A stretch of 55,801 nucleotides of DNA, taken from assembly GCA_040386595.1 (NCBI GenBank), contig JAZKFE010000250.1, positions 1 to 55,801 of the forward strand. The letters are read 5' to 3'. The notes beneath the pieces are model-generated. The model ran no database searches and was not told the DNA's origin. It worked only from the letters and a program-made list of their open reading frames with translations. Each line of letters opens with the position of its first letter. Position 1 is the stretch's first letter. Shown one piece after another: positions 52,949 through 55,801 of the stretch. The translations under genes and the position numbers were made by a program. This DNA comes from JAKFVC01 sp040386595 (GTDB lineage: Bacteria; Planctomycetota; Planctomycetia; Planctomycetales; Planctomycetaceae).

Positions 52949-53839
52949 GTGTCAAGCAATCCGCTCGAGCAGTTGAGCAAAAAACATGAGTTCCTGGTCG
53001 CCATCGACTCTGATGGCTGCGCGTTTGATTCGATGGAAATCAAGCACAAGGAATGCTTCATTCCTCCATTCATCAAGCACATGGGTTTGCAGGCCGTTTC
53101 CAAGTATGCTCGTGAAGCCTGCGAGTTCGTGAACCTGTATTCCAAGGATCGCGGTGCGAACCGTTTTCCCGCCTATTTGAAGGCCCTCGACTTCCTGGCC
53201 GAACGTCCTGAAGTTGCTGCCCGCGGCGGTAAGATTCCGGCGCTGCAAGGGGTTCGCGACTGGGTGAAACGTGAGTCCAAGCTGGGAACGAAGACCATCG
53301 TTCCTGAGGCCGAAAAGACCGGCGATCCCGATCTAATCCTGGCGGCCAAGTGGTCGCAGGAAGTGGACGACACGGTGAAGGCCATCGTCCACGGTGTGCC
53401 GCCGTTCCCGCTACTGCGTGAGAGCTTGGAGAAGGCCATCGGCCAGGCCGACATCATTGTGTGTTCGGCGACCCCGAATGCCGCGCTGCAGAAGGAATGG
53501 GAAGAGCACGATATCGCTCGTTATGTCGGGGCCATTTGTGGTCAAGAAGTGGGCTCGAAGAAAGAGATCCTCGCTGCCGCCATCGCTAAGGGCTGGTCGG
53601 CCGACAAGATCGTGATGATTGGTGACGCTCCCGGCGACAAGGCTGCGGCGCTCGCTAACAACTGCCGCTACTACCCGATCAATCCGGGCGCTGAAGAACA
53701 CAGCTGGGATCGCTTCTACCGCGAAGCTCTCGACCGCTTCTTCGCCGGAACATTTGCCGGCGCCTATGAAGCCGAATTGATTGCCGAGTTCGACGCCTTC
53801 CTGCCGGAAGTTCCACCCTGGAAGCTCCGCCGAGAATAG
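52949..53839 (+). CDS. HAD-superfamily phosphatase
   Basis: 296 residues. Motif I is FLVAIDSDGCAFDSME (DxDG); motif II IIVCSATPNAALQ has the Ser/Thr; motif III Lys lies near SKKEILAAAI; motif IV is MIGDAPGDKAAALA. This is a phosphoaspartate phosphatase with an insertion between motifs I and II that forms a helical cap. The substrate is unknown; its place next to a phosphofructokinase suggests a sugar phosphate. The GTG at 52949 has AGGAG upstream. A perfect terminator follows at 53869. Confidence 0.88.
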   Translation: MSSNPLEQLSKKHEFLVAIDSDGCAFDSMEIKHKECFIPPFIKHMGLQAVSKYAREACEFVNLYSKDRGANRFPAYLKALDFLAERPEVAARGGKIPALQGVRDWVKRESKLGTKTIVPEAEKTGDPDLILAAKWSQEVDDTVKAIVHGVPPFPLLRESLEKAIGQADIIVCSATPNAALQKEWEEHDIARYVGAICGQEVGSKKEILAAAIAKGWSADKIVMIGDAPGDKAAALANNCRYYPINPGAEEHSWDRFYREALDRFFAGTFAGAYEAELIAEFDAFLPEVPPWKLRRE

Positions 53840-53868
53840 TTTGTTATCACGGCTTAGTGTCGTATCAG

Positions 53869-53906
53869 AAAGCCAGCCTGATCTCGCCCGAGATCAGGCT
53901 GGCTTT
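53869..53906. terminator. Perfect bidirectional intrinsic terminator
   Basis: An 18-bp arm (AAAGCCAGCCTGATCTCG) and its exact reverse complement with a 2-nt centre CC, followed by TTTTG on the plus strand. It lies 30 bp past the HAD stop and 37 bp from the convergent ceramidase-like stop, so it can end both transcripts. Confidence 0.9.
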
Positions 53907-53942
53907 TGTCATTCCGAAGCAAATGCCAGGTGATTATCGTCT

Positions 53943-55442
53943 CTATTTGCTCGCTAGTGGCTGTTCGTCGGCTCGGGCTTTGGTGACGGTGTTTAGCAAC
54001 TCCAGGATCTTGGAGACAATCTTGACCTCGGCCAATTCTTCCAGGCAGCTGGTACGGGCCCGCCAGGTTTCATATCCACCCAAGGCGTGCTGCTCGGGGG
54101 GAGGAATGTAGCCTTCACAGCCGTTGGCCAGTTCGATCGTGAACGTCGACTTCAACGGGCTGCGTTTCTTGATCGTGATGCCGCTGATGGCGAAGACTTC
54201 ATTCGGGATTCCGGTGATCCCCAGTTCGCCGATCCGCAGTGCCTGCAGCTTCAGTTCGCGCGTCGGAGACATGTCGTTGAGCAGCACGGTTTCGCGAGCA
54301 TAGATCTCTTCGCCTGTGCGTGGCTTCTTGAGCCCGAAGGCGTCGACGATTTTTCGCGCGTCGCGGACTTCATCGGCTGAAGGCATCCGCACGTTGAGTT
54401 CCAGGACCTGTTCTTCCATCACTAGCGGTACCCAGTCATGGAAGGTGATCTTCTGATAGGCTTCATAGGCGGCCTGAGCCACATCCGTGGAGACGCTGTC
54501 GATGCTATACATCCGGCGGGACGACTGGTTGTAGTCCAGCAACCACTGGTCGCCGCTGGTGCCATTCGAGTGCAGACCGACATAATCTTTATCCCCGTCT
54601 GCCTTCAGCAGTGCTTGCAGCTTGTTGCAGACCAACGGGAAGTAATCGGCAGAAATGGCCTTGGCACCGACATAGTGCATCGAAAAATTGGTCAGCGTGG
54701 CGAGCGGCTTGCCCTCGAGAGTCTGGACGGCAACGACCGGAACTTCAGGATCGGTCGGGCCCGTGGAGCGAAGCGCCTTGGGGTTATTGAACCCGGGGTG
54801 CATCTGAGCCAGGTCGTGTTGTTTGCCGCTAAAACGGTTGTTGGGAGCCGTGCCGGGTTGCATCAACCAGCGACGACAACCGACGTTCTTCTCATCGCGG
54901 CCCACACCAAATCCAATGCGTGCCGGGGCCAGTCGTTTGTGTGCCGTCGTGATGGCCTCGGCGATTTTCCCGGGAAGAAATTTGGTGTATTCCACGTCCG
55001 GATCGGTCCCCAGGCAACCATATACGGAAGGGGTCGAATGTGCATGCGTGGCAGCGGTCAGCATGTGATTGGTGGGGATGCCGGTGGCTTCGCTGGCCAG
55101 AGCCTTGGCTCGGTCGAGCAGGTCTCGGGGAATCATGCAGTTGTCGATGATGACAATGGCGACTTGAGTCTTGCCATCGTCCAGCACCAGGGCTCGAGCG
55201 TGTAGCCGATCATTGATTTCCGTCGCGATGACTTCCGTCATGTTGCCGTTCACGATGACCGGCAGCTTCACGGGGCTGATATCGATGGCAGCCGCACCCG
55301 CGCGAAAGACTTTCGCGGGTTGATCGGCGGCAAGCAGGGTGGGGCGACCTGGTTGAGGGGCTCTGCTGGTGAACGCGATAAGCAGCATCCCCAGGGATGC
55401 CAGAAACAGTCTGCGACGAGCGGGTAAGTAGCGTGTGGTCAT
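53943..55442 (-). CDS. Secreted neutral/alkaline ceramidase-like protein
   Basis: 499 residues with a signal peptide (RRRLFLASLGMLLIAFTS). The N-terminal ceramidase-like pattern includes FRAGAAAIDISPVKLPVIVN, RLHARALVLDDGKTQVAIV and HMLTAATHAHSTPSVYG (zinc-type HxH); later TLTNFSMHYVGAKAISADYF and HSNGTSGDQ. The known enzymes hydrolyse ceramides; the planctomycete homologues often act on unknown amides or lipids, so the substrate is not assigned. The ATG at 55442 has AAGGGA 5 bp upstream; the TTG at 55466 is weaker. Confidence 0.85.
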   Translation of the reverse strand: MTTRYLPARRRLFLASLGMLLIAFTSRAPQPGRPTLLAADQPAKVFRAGAAAIDISPVKLPVIVNGNMTEVIATEINDRLHARALVLDDGKTQVAIVIIDNCMIPRDLLDRAKALASEATGIPTNHMLTAATHAHSTPSVYGCLGTDPDVEYTKFLPGKIAEAITTAHKRLAPARIGFGVGRDEKNVGCRRWLMQPGTAPNNRFSGKQHDLAQMHPGFNNPKALRSTGPTDPEVPVVAVQTLEGKPLATLTNFSMHYVGAKAISADYFPLVCNKLQALLKADGDKDYVGLHSNGTSGDQWLLDYNQSSRRMYSIDSVSTDVAQAAYEAYQKITFHDWVPLVMEEQVLELNVRMPSADEVRDARKIVDAFGLKKPRTGEEIYARETVLLNDMSPTRELKLQALRIGELGITGIPNEVFAISGITIKKRSPLKSTFTIELANGCEGYIPPPEQHALGGYETWRARTSCLEELAEVKIVSKILELLNTVTKARADEQPLASK

Positions 55443-55801
55443 AGGAGTCCCTTCGTGGCGAGTCAAGCAGTTGGCAGAATGTCGCGAGAGGCGGCCGCAA
55501 TCAGATTTTTCAATCTGGCCACCGCTGGCTCGTGAACCGTTCGATCATACAGATAAGAGTTTGGCGATTTGATCGGCGAACGACAAGGAACTCATAGTCG
55601 TTGTTCGCTCCGCGAACTGAACGCGTTTGCAATATCCGGAAGGACTTCGATGTGCCATATGAAGCCTCGTGGGGCTACGCCGTGAAGGATTTTGGAACGT
55701 GAATTCTCAAGGAATTTTGAATTTGGCGGTGTTTCGTAGCATTGGGAGGGTGAGGCTCCTGCCGAACCGCTCAGTCTTTCCGCTCCCGGTAGACCAAGCG
55801 G
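55443..55801. other. Intergenic end of the window
   Basis: About 360 bp upstream of the ceramidase-like gene. The only structure is a repeat arm at 55743-55770. No ORF is supported. Confidence 0.4.
55743..55770. repeat. Arm of the GGGAGGGTGAGGCTCC repeat at the window edge
   Basis: Identical to the left arm at 17723-17750. The window stops at AAGCGG, which matches the start of the right arm (AAGCGGTTCGGC) at 17777-17785, so a full inverted repeat probably crosses the edge. Confidence 0.85.

Overview
The window looks like a draft contig from a planctomycete (class Planctomycetia). This rests on gene content: a DUF1559 protein with a prepilin-type N-terminus, a DUF1501 protein, VCBS/FG-GAP repeat proteins, three Gfo/Idh/MocA oxidoreductases, BlaI-M56 signalling, zinc-ribbon/one-TM proteins and a Hanks-type kinase. 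No rRNA, tRNA, CRISPR array or transposase was recognised. Three runs of ten Ns (10875-10884, 11371-11380, 22625-22634) sit inside genes; two of them break the reading frame as written, so they are nominal gap fillers.

Layout. 1-8 kb: 3' end of obg, a frame-broken FHA/GAF/SpoIIE phosphatase, a Ser/Thr kinase, a glycosyltransferase and a beta-lactamase-fold hydrolase. 8-18 kb: a small cytochrome with a C-terminal CxxCH, an oxidoreductase, an HD phosphohydrolase, an Rnl5-like RNA ligase, two zinc-ribbon membrane proteins and a PEGA lipoprotein. 18-34 kb: uppP, then a GntR/FCD regulator followed by a same-strand run: DUF1559, lipoprotein, DHDPS-family aldolase, Gfo/Idh/MocA, enolase-superfamily dehydratase, MFS transporter, amidohydrolase, alpha/beta hydrolase, DUF1501, and two VCBS-repeat proteins (one fused to an SGNH hydrolase). 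Three near-identical palindromes (core ACTGGATAWCCAG) precede DUF1559, the alpha/beta hydrolase and DUF1501. I infer a sugar-acid catabolic and surface-protein regulon under the GntR protein.

34-42 kb: a thiol-disulfide-type membrane protein, a second C-terminal-CxxCH cytochrome, an MfnD-like ATP-grasp ligase, a CobW-type GTPase, a PH-like/zinc-ribbon membrane protein, YbjQ, a PQQ-propeller protein and greA. 42-47 kb, minus strand: a carbohydrate set (cupin/phosphomannose-isomerase-like, TIM-barrel sugar isomerase, Gfo/Idh/MocA). Between the first two lies a roughly 617-bp unit in which a four-helix-bundle (S23/Avd-like) gene is bracketed by inverted copies of a TGACGAAT-rich repeat. An apparently empty, decayed version of the unit lies at 47.1-47.3 kb.

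47-51.5 kb: a BlaI repressor with two operators over its promoter, an M56 peptidase that ends early, and a tandem family of two secreted STN-like proteins plus a third broken copy. 51.5-55.8 kb: a PPi-type phosphofructokinase, a HAD phosphatase, a perfect bidirectional terminator and a ceramidase-like secreted protein.

Intergenic DNA is rich in dispersed inverted repeats of at least five families, several with two to five copies here. They may be the least described part of the window.
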